The translations under genes and the position numbers were made by a program. Shown one piece after another: positions 4,831-5,942 of a DNA stretch of 5,942 nucleotides. The stretch spans positions 1-5,942 of the forward strand of contig VXRS01000165.1 in NCBI GenBank assembly GCA_009838385.1, in the 5' to 3' direction. How positions within the stretch are numbered: position 1 is the stretch's first letter; each line of letters begins with the position of its first letter. The notes under the pieces are model-generated. The model ran no database searches, was not told the origin of the DNA, and saw nothing but the letters and a program-made list of their open reading frames with translations. The DNA comes from Dehalococcoidia bacterium (GTDB lineage Bacteria > Chloroflexota > Dehalococcoidia > Tepidiformales > Tepidiformaceae).

Positions 4831-5942
4831 TCAGCCCGCCAGCACGGCGATCGTCACGCCGTCGCCGCCTTCCTGTGGCGGCGCCGTCTCATAGCGACGC
4901 ACCAGCGGGTGCCGGGCGAGCGCTTCGCGGATAGCCGCGCGCAACGCCCCCGTGCCCTTCCCGTGGATGATGCGGATCGAGGGCAGGCCCGCCCGGAACG
5001 CGTCGTCTAGGTGTCCCTCGAAGTTCAGGACCGCCTCCTCCGCCCGCTGACCTCGCAAGTCGAGCTCCGCCGCGACTGAGGTCGCTGGCGGCAGGTCCAC
5101 CGTGGCTCTGACGGGCGGCGTGAGCTTCGGTTCCGTTCGCTCGATGCGGTCGACCGAAACCTTCATCCGCATCGACCCGAACCGCACCTCCACGCGCCCG
5201 TCCGCCCCCACCCCCGTGACCGCCTCCCCCTGCTGAGGGATGTCCCGTACGCGAACGATGTCGCCCGGCGAGACCGGGTCGAGCCAGGCCGTCGCCCGCT
5301 CCGTCGCCTGCTTCCCCGCCGCCTCGATCTCCGCGTCGAGCGCCTGCAGGCGCTCTGCTGCCTCCCGGTCCACGGTGCGCTCCCGCTCGCGGCGCTCAAG
5401 GCGCTCCAGTTCGCGCTGCGCCCGCGCGACCAGCGCTTCGCCCTCTCGTCGCGCCCGCCCGAGGATTGCCTCCCGCTCCGTCTCGATCGTGCGGTGCTGC
5501 TCCGTCAGCTGATGGCGCAGCTCTTCCGCTTCGCGTCTCGCCGCCTCCTCGCGACTGCGCGCCTCGGCGGCGCCCGCGCGCTCCCGGCGCGCTTCGTCCA
5601 GCAGCCCGTCCAGCTCCCGCGTCTCCGGCGCGACCCGCTCCTCTGCCCGCTCGAGCACACCCTCGTCGATGCCCAGCCGCCGCGCGATTGCGATAGCGTT
5701 CGACTGTCCCGGCAGCCCGATCGTGAGGTGGAACGTCGGGCTCAGGGTCTGCAGGTCGAACTCCACGGAGGCGTTTCGCAGGCGCGGCTCCTCCTGTGCG
5801 AACGTCTTCAGTTCCCCGTGGTGTGTCGTCGCGATGATCGTGCAGCCGCGGTCCAACAGGGTTTCGAGGACCGCCCGCGAAAGCGCAGCGCCCTCCTCCG
5901 GATCGGTGCCCGCTCCCAGCTCGTCGAGCAGCACGAGCGTGC
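4831..5942 (-). CDS. mutS2: MutS2 with C-terminal Smr domain (3' part only)
   Basis: The last 369 residues of a protein whose start lies beyond the right edge; full-length MutS2 is usually near 780-800. Numbered from the first complete codon: Walker B LVLLDELGAGTDPEEGAAL (2-20), the MutS-family H-loop IIATTHHGELKTFA (35-48), and GLPGQSNA (75-82). A long charged Ala/Arg/Glu coiled coil follows (about 95-217), then a KOW-like beta segment DIVRVRDIPQQGEAVTGVG (227-245) and the Smr nuclease-like domain (about 288-369) with LDLRGQRAEEA (293-303) and HGKGTGALR (326-334). Walker A is off the window. MutS2 does not do mismatch repair: family studies implicate it in restraining recombination and, in Bacillus, in splitting collided ribosomes. 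The gene is first in a - strand run with rarA. Reading continues in frame to the window edge, so the GTG at 5934 is internal. Confidence 0.97.
   Translation of the reverse strand, partial: TLVLLDELGAGTDPEEGAALSRAVLETLLDRGCTIIATTHHGELKTFAQEEPRLRNASVEFDLQTLSPTFHLTIGLPGQSNAIAIARRLGIDEGVLERAEERVAPETRELDGLLDEARRERAGAAEARSREEAARREAEELRHQLTEQHRTIETEREAILGRARREGEALVARAQRELERLERRERERTVDREAAERLQALDAEIEAAGKQATERATAWLDPVSPGDIVRVRDIPQQGEAVTGVGADGRVEVRFGSMRMKVSVDRIERTEPKLTPPVRATVDLPPATSVAAELDLRGQRAEEAVLNFEGHLDDAFRAGLPSIRIIHGKGTGALRAAIREALARHPLVRRYETAPPQEGGDGVTIAVLAG

Noticed and set aside
3839..4894. Open + strand frame of 351 codons opposite rarA and the mutS2 end
   Set aside because: Arg/Pro/His-rich composition with no recognisable motif. 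It exists because GC-rich coding DNA lacks stops in other frames, and RarA and MutS2 on the opposite strand are unmistakable.

Overview
The window is GC-rich (roughly two thirds or more G+C by eye, with strong C/G preference at third codon positions), densely packed bacterial chromosome. Gene content and several sequence signatures suggest Chloroflexota, possibly a Dehalococcoidia-like lineage: a GpsA with a GATSWG nucleotide-binding loop instead of GAGSWG, and a GNAT enzyme with an 'RDPEVARYDATPPL ... HIGALMYYN' pattern that I associate from memory with this phylum. That placement is an inference and was not tested by a search.

Left half, + strand (1-3139): one tight run of genes. The 3' end of plsY (membrane glycerol-3-phosphate acyltransferase) is followed three bases later by gpsA (glycerol-3-phosphate dehydrogenase). 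The enzyme that makes sn-glycerol-3-phosphate is thus next to the enzyme that first acylates it for phospholipid synthesis. After a 22-base gap come an acidic HEAT-repeat protein, a MutT4-like Nudix hydrolase and a RimJ/RimL-type GNAT acetyltransferase. Both of the last two junctions are 4-base GTGA overlaps, so this trio is probably translated as a coupled unit. Its joint function is unknown.

Right half, - strand (5942-3136): a second run of genes facing the first. mutS2 (3' part only: end of the ATPase domain, coiled coil, Smr domain) is followed two bases later by rarA (replication-associated AAA+ ATPase). Next comes a small thioredoxin-fold protein whose most plausible start is a CTG codon lying inside rarA behind a strong Shine-Dalgarno sequence. 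MutS2 and RarA are both genome-maintenance proteins (MutS2 has also been tied to collided-ribosome rescue). The small protein resembles a redox/metal-linked family but contains no cysteine.

The two runs converge at 3136-3139, where one CTAG palindrome supplies the TAG stop of both terminal genes, so there is no intergenic space for a terminator. No stretch over 300 bases lacks a gene. I see no RNA genes, mobile elements, CRISPR arrays or phage genes. Most of the window is housekeeping sequence. The points worth a second look are the CTG-started cysteine-less protein, the shared-stop convergent junction and the HEAT-Nudix-GNAT trio.
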